Made by a program: the position numbers and the translations under genes. From Paragonimus westermani (Eukaryota; Platyhelminthes; Trematoda; Plagiorchiida; Troglotrematidae), in NCBI GenBank assembly GCA_008508345.1, contig QNGE01003730.1, positions 1 to 64,000 on the forward strand: DNA of 64,000 nucleotides, given 5' to 3'. The notes under the pieces were generated by a model. That model saw nothing but the letters and a program-made list of their open reading frames with translations. It did not search any database and was not told the DNA's origin. Below are positions 23,240 to 33,559 of the stretch, piece after piece (the first letter of the stretch is position 1; each line of letters starts with the position of its first letter).

Positions 23240-24560
23240 CAAACTAAATGAAATACTGCGTCGACCATCGCGCGGGATAAACTGGATGGCCCTACCCGCT
23301 ATCTACGACAGGATGGGTATGCTAGCACATGCTACTTCCAACCCATCTTACCCTCCCCGTCCCCTAGTGACCCCGCCAGCGCGAATCCTAGAGTAACACG
23401 AGGATCAGCCTGAGACACGACTGGATATGCAAGATGCTCACCACTGAGGAATGAAACGTGGGTATACTTCTGGAGTTATGCAGCTTGTAGAGCAATACGT
23501 CGAGCCTAACTGATTATAATGGAACTTAGTTGCTATGACATCGGTGCCGTGGCCTTGAGGGTGACAAGATTTACAGATCATGGTAAGTTCCCCGTGGCAG
23601 GTGTCGGGTACGCCTTTTACCGGAAATTTTACCGGCAGACGGTGATCGGGGGTGTGGTGTCTGATTCGCAATCGCTGGTCATATGCTTTGCCAATGGGCG
23701 GACCACAAGGCACCAGCCCTCAAATCCTGTCCATGTGTCTTTGACTTAGCCGAGATAGTCGCGCCACATTTCTGAATGTTCTATGATCCAACTATCTTCC
23801 ACACCGATGATATATCTATGATGAGCTTTTAGCCACAATTCGGTTGGCACCAGTGACTGCCTGACTGTTTGTTCCACGTGACTCGGATCCTCGAGTTGGG
23901 CGCGACATAATAGCCTGGTCAGGAGTCATTGGACTGTGCAAAATTTGTTCAGTCAACAAGATAGGTGATCGCGTGCTTCGCCTGCGTGCTACTTACCAGC
24001 TGGCTATAGCATACACCGGATTACAGCTGGATGAGGGCCATATCACCCACGTAGCGGTAATCATCCTTTGTTTGATTACGTGGTTGCGCGGCAGCTCAAC
24101 ATTGGTGAAGTGTGCACCATGCAAGTGATGCGTGCCGCTGAGTGTAGCAGAGATCATGGGCTGGTTAGAACCAAACTGTTATTCCAGGTGTGCGAACCTG
24201 TTTATTATAGAGTCCCCGGACAACGACAGAAATCAAATGTCAAAAGGTTTATCTACTGCGAGACGAGGGCTGTCTTTCCATGTGCAATTACCACTCTTTT
24301 GAAAATCATTCTTGAAAGTGCAACCCCCGAGCGCACATAGCAAAAGATGGAGGAAGAATTCACAGCAACAGCTACCCAGACGATCGGAATAGAATATCAG
24401 AAGCGACCGGATTGGTTCGATGACAACAACGCGGCTATTCCCCGGTTGGTACGACGGGGGAATATAGCGTTTGTAGCCTCCAGAATGGACCCGGACAATG
24501 AGGGTGATACATGTACACATACATTCGTACTAAGTGGCAGCTGACGGACTGATGTTGATC
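23240..24560 (+). pseudogene. RTE-like LINE endonuclease domain, broken
   Basis: The 23,519-23,749 frame shows ELSCYDIGAVALRVTRF then GVGYAFYRKF, which tracks the ETRF and GYTFYW region of flatworm RTE endonucleases. The catalytic Glu of ETRF is replaced here (VTRF). The central part is frame-broken, with a remnant RVGRDIIAWSGVIG near 23,900. The 24,068-24,340 frame gives FDYVVARQ and AECSRDHGLVRTKL, the C-terminal SDH-type motif. The 24,347-24,544 frame has RPDWFDDNNAAIPRLV, matching the DWFDEND linker that follows. The reverse transcriptase is not recognisable downstream. Confidence 0.72.
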
Positions 24561-26383
24561 TCATTCTTTGATCAAGTATTAAGTGTTTCATTGTTAATTT
24601 TGTTTGTCTACCTGATCTCGGGTATTACACAACAGGATCCGTGGGGTCTGATCATATTCAAATCTAGTTTCCGCCTATATGATATAGGCCTGGAGTCCCA
24701 ATTGCGCCCAGTTGACGTTTGTTGGAAGCACACCACTGATTGAAAAAGTGTACCGACTTAAAAGCCATCCCCATTTATATGGGATAAGTGTAACCAGTGC
24801 TTTTAGGGACCACTTGTGTGTACCCTCGGTAGCATGCTACGACTGAGGTGAATAACATCATTCGGAATGCAATGCAGGAGAATGGGGTCTGGTTTCAGAC
24901 GTCCATATTTGAGTGGAAATGTTTGAGGTGGTCACAACTCGCAGATTGAATCTGGCTGTACTGACCCCGGACCTACTGTGTTACCCAAAGTTGGGCAAAT
25001 TCAGGCCTGAGGAATTTTTTCAGGAAGGTATGGGACACACGCCTAAATGGTATGGTTGTGTCCAATTTATACAGCCTCAGAGTTGCACTCGATAAATGGC
25101 AACCGAGTAACTCAGGCCTATTCATCTGGAGAGTTATGATCATTCTGAAGAACACGTTGGTTTTCTGGTGATGTCTTCTACAACTATCCGTCGTCGGCCT
25201 ACGAAAGCGGTGGAGATCTGACGACGTCCAGGAGATCGTTCAAAAACGGGATGAATAGCAACGCCTGTAGTACTTTTCAGTGGGAATTACACGCGGTCGT
25301 GCAGGTCCCCAAGGTAATCACTGGGCCAACCTGGAATATTGCCCGAGGTGTCAAAATTTGCCAGCTTAAATGTCGGATTCGCGTGGTCTAACCTACAGAA
25401 AGCTATGGGAGAATCAAAGAATAGTTTTGACAGCAAGGCCGTCGTCGGCTTCTTTAGCTCAGCAATCTGTACAGCAAATACATTGATGACATGAACGAAT
25501 TTTCCGGAACCTACGCTATGCGTTGGCCACTAGTCCATTTTCCTCTGGGTGGTGTCTGAGGCAGTCACCAGGTGAATATATACGATTATATACCCTGAAG
25601 TATTTTCAAGAAACATGTTCCGGCAAGTCCAACCACTGCATATGACGTAAGATGACACGTAAAAACTACAATAATAAAATACAAGAAATATTTCGATCCA
25701 TTAGCGCAGAAAGCAGAAGGAAAAAGAAAAGTGCAATTTACAAGAAGAATCACACGCCACCAAAGGAATAGATCATATGTCCACAAAACTTGATGAATAG
25801 GCTTCGTTACATCGCTTTACAGTTCACAAACTAGTCTGAAGTAATAGACAGAGTTATTCCTACGAAGGGTGTTTGGAAATCTACAAGAACTGAATGCAAA
25901 ATGAGTCTACTAATACTTTATGTACATGGCAGTGGGAAAGAATCTGTCGGCCGAGAGAGCATGAGAAGCCCCAGAATCTTGTGGAAAAAGGACGGATATC
26001 TGGACAGACAGTAGCACGCAACTGTCGTCATGTAGCGTAGTGTGAGGCTTTTACCAAATTTTGATATCAGTTTTTCCTATGTAATCGATGTGTAAACTGA
26101 AATCGATACGTTTTGCAACTCACAAAAGCTATTAGGTGGTTTAACAGCAGGGTTTCAGGCAGAAGAAGAAATACGATGTGTAACATGAGATTTTCGTACA
26201 TATGCAACGGTGATACTGTGTGTTAGCTTGCTGAGTTCGTTTTAGACCCTTCCCTGTAGACGGAGGTGATGTGAGCGGTTTTACAAAACCGAGGGACCGT
26301 CATCTTTTAGGGCGCATCGAAAGATTTTCGCGAGGGACTCGCTGGGCACCGCTCCGCGATATGGGGGAGGGAAGTTGGGACTT
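24561..26383. other. Unassigned sequence
   Basis: This may include decayed RTE linker sequence at its start (about 24,830-25,260). I recognise no motif. Frames at 24,913-25,095 and 25,586-25,786 are short and unsupported. Confidence 0.4.
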
Positions 26384-27822
26384 TCACCCGCACTGGGGCA
26401 ATTGCTCGTAGCAAGGAAAGTAAAGCTGCGCCTGACACCTCCATTGTAGAGGGTTATGGTTGTATCGAGATTTCGACTTGTTTATAGTTGGGGTTAAGTC
26501 CGCCTTTGAGGCTGATCCTATCGTCGTGCTCACCCAAAATTTCTTCAGCTCTTGCGATGGCGACACAGGTGATTTTTGTGAACGCGTTTGCGGCGGGACT
26601 GAGCAATAGGTGTGTTCAGGATGTACGCTGCACTTAACAGACGGTGGAACCCAAAATAATGTTTCATCCGCCCTCACCAAATGTGCACGTTTGTTTCCAG
26701 TGCGTATGTACTCCTCTGCGTGCCATGCAAACGAGAGGCCTCTCAAATCCTTGATTACAGTTGGGCGCTTCAAATACAGGGACGGACAGTTGGTTGGCTC
26801 CTTGTATGTTAATATCTATCATAGCCAAGCGTTCATCACTCATGAATGAATGATTCGCTGACAGTCCGTTTGCCTTCCGAGTGAATCTTCTTACACGAGT
26901 CCAGTCAGTCCAAATGGAGCTTCTTATTGGGAGCTCCTTCAGCTGAATTGAATACAGTTTGCACATGGATTCGAACATGAGCACCACGCAGTGGCTATGG
27001 CACAGAGCGTCTAGTGTCCCCGCAGATTCAATTATTGGCGGCCCTTTTGTAACTGTCAACTCAAGATTGTCTCACCTGGTGGCCAAACAAACAGTAGCCC
27101 TAGACCTTCAGCAATAGCTGAATGTGTGGCCGATGCTAAGTAACTTGGCTTGCTCGCCCCGTTCATAAAATGGTTGAACCCTCCCATTGCTGCAATACTG
27201 CTACGCAAAGCGTAAGCTCCTCTGTAGGGGACCGTGGACTTAACCACTGACTGAAAACGGGCGATATAAATCGTTCACGAGACACGTGTTTGTGTTCCTG
27301 TCCCGGAATAAACGCCATGTTGCCTAGGTACTGCTGCAGAACAGAGTATTTCACGTGAAGCATTTGGAGTGGGTCGTTAACGTATAGAATGTGTTCTTCT
27401 CTTATATTCTCGATTCTGCCACTGACAAATAGCTTGCACAACAGTAGGAATATTCCTGGCTCAAAAATTTTGAGCCGCAGTCCGGCTTCTTTCACACCAG
27501 AGAGCAGTGGCTTACGAAAAGAATTTGGATTCTGGATTTTGTTTAGCAAAATCTAACCGATGGTACAGAGGTAGTATCACACATGAACATGTTAATTGAT
27601 ATCACGTTCCGTAGAATACAGTGGGGGGAATTTTGGAAGGAGACAGGAATTGAGGAACAAGAACAATTTCTTCAGGATCGGCAGTGACATGTTTTGATAT
27701 GAAGTGCCGCATATTACTGGAACGTCCAGCCTGAGGATAGACAGAGACCAGTGCAATGGTGAGTTCAAGGGGAAGGTTTGCTTAACATTAGGCCGCTCAA
27801 CGGCAAATGCAAGATCGACCAC
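26384..27822 (-). pseudogene. Unrecognised coding-like block, several frames on the minus strand
   Basis: Five open frames of 63-131 codons follow one another on the minus strand (27,822-27,592; 27,549-27,163; 27,247-27,056; 27,059-26,664; 26,773-26,384), overlapping by a few bases to about 110 bases. Together they cover nearly 1.4 kb, more than expected by chance at this composition, and they suggest one gene or mobile-element ORF broken by frameshifts. Residues include FIPGQEHKHVSRERF, GLGLLFVWPPGET and FVWPPGET-adjacent Gly/Ser-rich sequence. I recognise no family. The block stops 39 bp before the left inverted arm at 27,861 and could be another element interrupted there. Confidence 0.35.
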
Positions 27823-27860
27823 CGCGACGTGATATACGAGACGAGAGAAAAGTGTTTTAG

Positions 27861-29926
27861 AGTGCCAAGAGAAAAGAGGATGTCACACATGCTTTCTTCT
27901 GCCTAATTTCTAGTAATGAGGACAGGTGAATTCACCCTGTTCAGCAAAAGTCCCGCTGCTCAGTACCGCGTTCAGATCTACCTGGACCATCACCTTCTCG
28001 GTTTTCGAGGACACCACGGAAGATCACACGCCGTTCGCGTCTGTAGCCACCAGCAGCTTTACGTACCTGCCCTCACGACCAGGATAGGTCATATCTCAGT
28101 CTGAACTTACATAGGTCTGTCTGCAGCAGCAACGGAGAATGCAGGGTGAGATGTTCCTTTGAGGATATTATCAATCACCTGTGCTGACTTGTACTGTCCG
28201 TCCATGTAAGGAGACGGCGCAAGTGCATTTTTTCACTCTTCATCACCTCCAGCACTTTTCATATGGACCTCCGTTTTGTGGGATCAGCATTTTCTCGGTC
28301 TGCGAGGCTGACAGCGCTGTTTTTGGAAACACCCAATGCGGTTAGACTCATCGCTTTTGGGTGGGCCTTTGCACTATGAAAGCGTTGGTATCTTCACTCA
28401 CCAATTGTTTCACGGTACTGATGCGTATATCGCGGGGATTAAGAGGGTAGTGGGAGTGTTGGTGTAATCAGTTCGATGTTATTCTCAGTTATGTCTTCAA
28501 TGGTTCTTAATGTCAACAGAGGAGCCCTTAGTCTTGTTAACAATTTCACAGGTTCTCCTCTGTCTGTCCGCAAGAAATTAACCGGCACCACCATTTCCAA
28601 AGAGTATGATACATTTTGCCCGATAAGTGGCACCAGTTACCAGGAACTCTCAGTGATACTGTTTGAAGGGGTATGTGGAGACGTTGAAACCTTCGTTTGA
28701 ATCCTTTTCTACTTTCATCCCCGGTTGTGCAGTTGATTATTCAGGACAGTTCAAGGTCACATATGTTTTGCTAATGTAACGCGCAACCGAAACCAGCGAG
28801 CGCGCACGGATTGAATTTGAGTTGTGTAACGGGGCGTGCTGCTGTGTTGTCGGTGCCGTTTTAACTGTCGTTTGTGTAAGTCGTGTGCATGGCTTACTGG
28901 GCCTTCTGCTCATGTTTGTTCGTATAGTTTCGCTTTTCAGAACTTGTTCGAACCCCTACTTCGGAAGAGCGTTGTCCCCTGGTGCGTCCACGTTGCCCGA
29001 AGGTTGGTCTGCGAATTTACGGGCATCCAGAGTGGAGTCGGCTGGCCTGCATGTTACACTAGTTATTTCGTCAGCCACCTGTTTGAAATCCGTTGAGTGT
29101 AGTCTTGTTCAGGGTATGTTTTTCCGTCTGTGGCAGAAGAAGTTCACTCAGACACTTCACAGGTCCTACAGTGATGAATGAAGCTGGATAACTTAGACTC
29201 TTTTAGAATGGCATACAACTGCGGTGTTATTTTGCCATCTCAGGCACGAATCGGAATGGAATAAAAAATCGTGATTAGCATGCTTATTCCGGTTGTTAAA
29301 CGCATTGGAGAAAAATTCTCAAGTATATTCTCATGTCGTAACCACTTCATTGTTATGGGATCTCGAGTACCGTCATTTTGTGTACGTTTGTTTTAGTGGA
29401 TGTTCGACAGACGCGCGTTCGCAGTTACATTTATTTCGTGTACGGTGAGTGCGGTTGTGTTGTGTCTTTTGCGGTCTGTCGTCACTTACACTTTTGTTAA
29501 AATTCTTGCGAAAGTGTTATTTGTATTGCATGTTTTCCGCTCGGTTAAAGTAGGCTTATTAGCGTTCATTCACTTACATGTATAACACGGAAACCGCGGG
29601 ACTTGTTTTCACTAGTGGTTACAATTAAAATGAGTGGAGTGAAAGGACGGTACAGCAGATGGACAATTAACAGGTGTATCAAACGTGAAAGGAATAAGGT
29701 ACGCGCCCTGGGCGTGGAGTATTCATGGTGTTGGGTCAAGGAGGACGGCATAGGACCGACAACCTTAGTGCAGCATGCAGGTTAGACATTGCATATCTTA
29801 TCAATGTTTTACTGCAGAAATGTCTAATAAACCTACTGAATGTGATTCAGCTGTGGCACCTGGTGCTCTGAGCACCACATCAGGTGCTGGATTAAACGTT
29901 GTGGAAATTCCCACTTCCAGTGGTAA
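27861..29926 (+). repeat. Left inverted arm, 2,066 bp
   Basis: It matches the reverse complement of 38,502-40,567 base for base in length. The differences I noted change Phe to Ser, Ile to Ser and Pro to Leu in shared frames (near 29,403, 29,502 and 29,910). Homology ends three bases before the 5' LTR at 29,930, so the retrotransposon insertion defines its visible inner end. Shared open frames within the arm (for example 28,822-29,181) are preserved because the arms are near-identical and need not be genes. Confidence 0.95.
29630..29926 (+). pseudogene. Duplicate 5' coding segments of the EnSpm-like transposase (left arm)
   Basis: This is the plus-strand twin of the transposase start. A 23-codon segment begins MSGVKGRYSRWTINRCIKRE and reaches AAG|GTACGC at 29,698, a usable donor. 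A plausible acceptor (GCATGCAG at 29,780) rejoins in phase zero with a frame containing EMSNKPTECDSAVAPG. The frame is then cut by the LTR retrotransposon at 29,930. The splice assignment is inference. The rest of a plus-strand transposase is not present. Confidence 0.4.
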
Positions 29927-29929
29927 GTT

Positions 29930-30841
29930 TGTAGCGGCCTGGAGATTTCAATGGCCCGCCTGCGGTATGGTGTGTAAAATAGTCCAAAAACTGATAGTTG
30001 CATATTGTACCCAGGTTATCAAGAAAGCTCGCATGATGTATACTGTCCGATTGTTTGTCTGCATGTCATGTTGTGGTGGATTGCCAGGTCGGGGGTGCGA
30101 GTTTTCGAACGCTCGGCCGAATACCTCAACGTGGGGGGGAGGTACGTTCGAAAACCTGCCGCGATCGGATCAAGGCCAACGTGCGCGACCGGATGAGTCA
30201 TCGCTCGACTAGATCGGACCAACGGGCGAGGCAGGGCAGGCGAAATACGACAGACGGCCAGATCGGAGGCGTGGTTTTTCCAACATTCAGAGGAACATCT
30301 CGACACGATGTTGGGATACGGTCAAGGCCAGCACTGGGTGGATGGCGGACAGCACGAGCAGCCGGACGAGCCAACGCGCAACGGAATCGGACAAACAGAC
30401 GAGGAATGGCAAGCGAAAAACCCTCCGATAGAAGGCACCGGTCACGCACGTAAACCGGTTAGAAGTGCACACGACGTGTGAACGGAAACCGGGGGGTGCT
30501 GCGGGTTGGAATTGCGACTTATAAACGAGAGAGCGCGCGTTGCATGTGACTAGCGGTTTGGACAATAAAGATTGTGCTTTATTGGACGCCTTCTCGCTAC
30601 AATGTGACTGTGACGCGAACCCGAAGAACACACGTGTCACATTCTTGCGGTTTACTCGCTCGTCGACGGCCGGTCTCTAGCCTTTTTAGTTAATTCACGT
30701 GTTGGTGCCTTTTATAGAGCTACCAGAGACTACTTGTAGATTTCGTCGAATAAACATTTGGTCTCTCTCCTCAACGGCCTTTTTGTTTTTCGCGTCTGAT
30801 AATTGTGTACCTGAGGAAAACGCGACTTAGTGCGTCGAGCA
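29930..30841 (+). repeat. 5' LTR of the CsRn1-like element, interrupted by a solo LTR
   Basis: It begins TGTAGCGGCC and probably ends at GAGCA (30,841), six bases before the primer site. Without the 530-bp insertion it would be about 380 bp. A poly-A-type hexamer AATAAA lies near 30,750. The first 140 bases and the block 30,602-30,676 match the 3' LTR at 35,957-36,176. Confidence 0.75.
30072..30601 (+). mobile_element. Solo LTR (530 bp) nested in the 5' LTR
   Basis: The insert begins TGTGGTGGATTGCC and ends CTCGCTACA, so it has TG...CA termini. It is flanked by ATGT on both sides (30,068-30,071 and 30,602-30,605). The sister 3' LTR has an uninterrupted empty site (GCATGTAATGTGATTG at about 36,089-36,104). 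An AATAAA hexamer at 30,564-30,569, about 32 bases before the end, fits an R/U5 region. It is GC-rich in its middle, which creates long but meaningless open frames. I infer a recombined LTR of another Ty3-like element. The internal region is absent. Confidence 0.75.
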
Positions 30842-30847
30842 CTAAAT

Positions 30848-30872
30848 TGGTGAGCCCGACTAAATTGGTGAG
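30848..30872 (+). promoter_or_regulatory. Primer-binding site resembling the tRNA-Trp 3' end, with a partial repeat
   Basis: TGGTGAGCCCGAC at 30,848-30,860 matches the complement of the tRNA-Trp acceptor end at 12 of 13 positions (from my memory of that tRNA). The block ACTAAATTGGTGAG occurs twice 18 bp apart (30,841-30,854 and 30,859-30,872), giving a second TGGTGAG start. Confidence 0.6.
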
Positions 30873-30990
30873 ACCGTTCGAATTATTTTTGTTTTCCACA
30901 GGTATATCTTTTGTATAACCCTAAGTTGCTACTTGTTCTATACGTTTTACATATTCATAAAAAAACCGATTTGTTGTCCATTCTGCTTTA

Positions 30991-31745
30991 ATGGAGGCCC
31001 AACCACACGTTTTGTCAGACGCTTCGGTCAGTGCAGTAGCCGTACCGTTTGCACCATTTAAAGAGAATAATCCGAAATCGTGGTTTGCTCAGTTAGAAGA
31101 CACATTTGCGCTACGACAGATTAGTTCAGAGCCATTGCGTTTTCAGCACGTAGTTGCGGCACTGCCACCTCACGTCATTGACGAGGTGAACGATGTTCTG
31201 GAGTTACCGGACTCCACGAAGCCCTACGAGCAACTCAAAGCGGCCGTAATTAAGCGCGTTGGCTTGTCCGATCGCCAACGTATTTCTCAGCTTCTGAGTG
31301 CGACCGAGCTCGTTGACCGTAAACCATCGCAGCTCCTTCGCCACATGCAGCGGTTAGCAGGCACGACACACACAGAAGAAGCTCTACTTAGGGAGATGTG
31401 GCTACAGCGTTTGCCTAAGGATATGCAAAACATTCTTAGCGCAAACCCATCAGCAATCTTTCAACCTTAGCTGATGTCGTCGACTGGATCGGGTAAACAT
31501 ATGGCACCCCTGTTTCTCAGCTCGCTTCGAATAGTCAGGGCGCAATGGCCACTCTAACTGCTCAAGTTGCCACCCTAACTGAACAACTTCAGGCCTTAAC
31601 GACGCAGAGTTCGCGATCACGTTCGACTACCCCCATTCGACGACAGTAGCCACGCAGGGTCACGTGATTCTCGCCAGCCGCCACCGAACGCTAATCCGGA
31701 TCACTAACAATCTGGCAGAAAAGCCCGACGATGCCAACGGCCTTG
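30991..31745 (+). pseudogene. Gag of the CsRn1-like element
   Basis: The ATG at 30,991 opens 159 codons: a Pro-rich N-terminus, then PFKENNPKSWFAQLEDTF and a helical capsid block ending NILSANPSAIFQP. It stops at TAG (31,468-31,470). Homologous sequence continues in the next few hundred bases: an ADVVDWIG-like fragment, repeated TAQVATLTEQLQALTTQ coiled-coil heptads, then KARRCQRPCAFG, the second half of the CHCC zinc motif distinctive of CsRn1 Gag. The Cys and His of the first half are lost and the frame changes. It would assemble particles and package RNA. Confidence 0.8.
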
Positions 31746-31785
31746 TGCCTTTGGTCCATTCAGCAAACGGGGCAGCCAAATCCAC

Positions 31786-32199
31786 ATGGTTAACGACGTA
31801 ACTGACCTGCCTGGTCGCCTGTTCCTTCTAAAAGATAATGAGTCGGGGATTCGCTATCTTATCGACGTAGGTGCCGAGGTCAGCGTGATCCCACCTGAGG
31901 CCCACGACTTAAACAGATCATACATTTTTAATCTTGGCGCGGCCAACGGAAGCACTATAAAAGTGTTTGTTCAGCGCTACCGCACACTTACTTCAGGTCT
32001 CCGAAGGCCTTTCCGCCGAATTTTCACGGTCGCCGACGTCAAAATGGCGATTACCGGTATCAACCTTCTCCAGAAATTCGACCTCTTGGTAGATTCCAGT
32101 CGACACCGTCTAGTCGACCAAACGACAAAGTTTACAGTTACCGGGATTTTGACCGATAAAGTATCGATCAGTCCCGTATATCAAACTCTACGAAACTAA
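31786..32199 (+). pseudogene. Aspartic protease of the CsRn1-like element
   Basis: The frame opens shortly after the zinc-knuckle remnant and includes RLFLLKDNESGIRYLIDVGA followed by EVSVIPP. The catalytic triplet that should read DTG or DSG is DVG. The flanking hydrophobic and Ala-Glu-Val-Ser-Val pattern is otherwise that of Ty3 proteases. A later INLLQKFDLLVD segment fits the second half of the fold. A TAA ends this frame at 32,199. The polymerase continues in a different frame. Confidence 0.75.
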
Positions 32200-33545
32200 G
32201 CTCATTATATTTTCTTATCGATAAGTATTCCACTGCTTTTCGACAGTCTTCATCTCTGCCTGCCGTCATAGGTTCCACGGGGCACCACATAGTTACGACA
32301 GGCCCGCAGGTGTTCGCCAAAGCTCGCAGGTTGACGCCAGACAAGCTTGAAGTAGCCCGCGCTGAGTTTCGGTATATGCTTGAGCTCGGAAACTTTCGCC
32401 CATCCAGTTGCCCTTGGTTCTCTCCACTCCACATGGTCCCTAAAGCGTCGGGCGATTGGCGCCTTTGTGGAGATTATCGTTCGCTCAACAAAGTCACAGT
32501 ACTCAACAGGTACCCGATTCCGCACATACAGGACATCACGGCTAGCCTTCATGGCACCAGTGTGTCCTCGAAAATTGATCTGGTGCGCGAATATCACCAA
32601 ATCCCGGTTGCGGACAAGGATGTCGCCAAGACACCATTCGGTTCATTCGAATTTCTACGTATGCCGTTTGGTCTGCGAAACGCTGCACAAACGTTTCAAC
32701 GTTTTATCGGCGACGTCACACGGAGTCTGGATTTCGTCCACCCTTACATCGACGACCTATTAGTTGCAAGCGCTTCTGAAGAAGAACAAAAGATTCATCA
32801 GCGACAGCTCTTCGACAGATTTGCAACTTCCGGCATAACGACTGATGCAGTAGAGTTTTTAGGGCACCACGTTGACCAACACGATATTCGACAGTCAACC
32901 GATAAGGTAGAAGTAATCCTCAATTTTCCCCGTCCTACCACCCTCTCCGCTATTCGTCGATTCAACGAGATGGTCAGCTATTATGGGCGGTTTATTCCAC
33001 ATTGTGCTCAGCTTATGCAGACTCCAACCGATTTACTCCGCGGCCGTGTCAACGGAGTCGTAGAGTTATCAATGACAGCCATCGAATCGTTTGATAGAAT
33101 CAAGGATGCATTAGCCACCGCCGTTAGGCTGAACCACTTCAACTCAGCCGCGGAAACAAGCATAGCCGTTGACGCTTCAGACAACGCAGTCGGCGCCGTA
33201 CTTCCACAGTTCGTCGACGGACTGTGGAAACTGCTCGCTTTCTTTTCCAGACGTTTACTTCCGGCTGAAACAAGGTATGGTACGTTTGGTCGTGAATTGT
33301 TAGCAATTTATTCGGCCGTTCGCCACTTCCGACATACCCTCGAAGGAAACCAGTTTGTGATTTTCACCGACCACAAACTGTTGGTTTTTGTCTACCGCAG
33401 TAGGTCTCGAAGACATTCGCCCCGCAAACTGCGACATTTAGACTCCGTATCTCAGTTTGCTCCTGATGTACGCCATGTTTCTAGAAGCGACAACGTTGTG
33501 GCTGACGCTTTATCCCGAGTGTCGGCATTAGTTAGTCGCGACTAA
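32200..33545 (+). pseudogene. Reverse transcriptase and RNase H of the CsRn1-like element
   Basis: The frame is open from about 32,200 to a stop at 33,545. Landmarks are [20 protein letters not shown] (fingers), [13 protein letters not shown] (motif A Asp), [20 protein letters not shown] (motif B region) and [11 protein letters not shown] (motif C Y-x-D-D). The usual thumb/connection VEFLGHHVD follows, but about 10 residues between LFDRF and VEFLGH are missing in frame, which probably damages the fold. RNase H shows [14 protein letters not shown] (Asp), [16 protein letters not shown] (Glu) and FTDHKLL (Asp). This is the best-preserved ORF of the element. Confidence 0.88.
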
Positions 33546-33559
33546 ATCGATTTAAACGC

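Noticed and set aside
28822..29181. 119-codon frame present in both arms
   Set aside because: Its conservation only reflects the near-identity of the two arms. It has no recognisable domain and lies upstream of the transposase start.
30055..30453. Long GC-rich frames on both strands
   Set aside because: They lie inside the solo LTR nested in the 5' LTR. Openness follows from base composition, and there is no domain.
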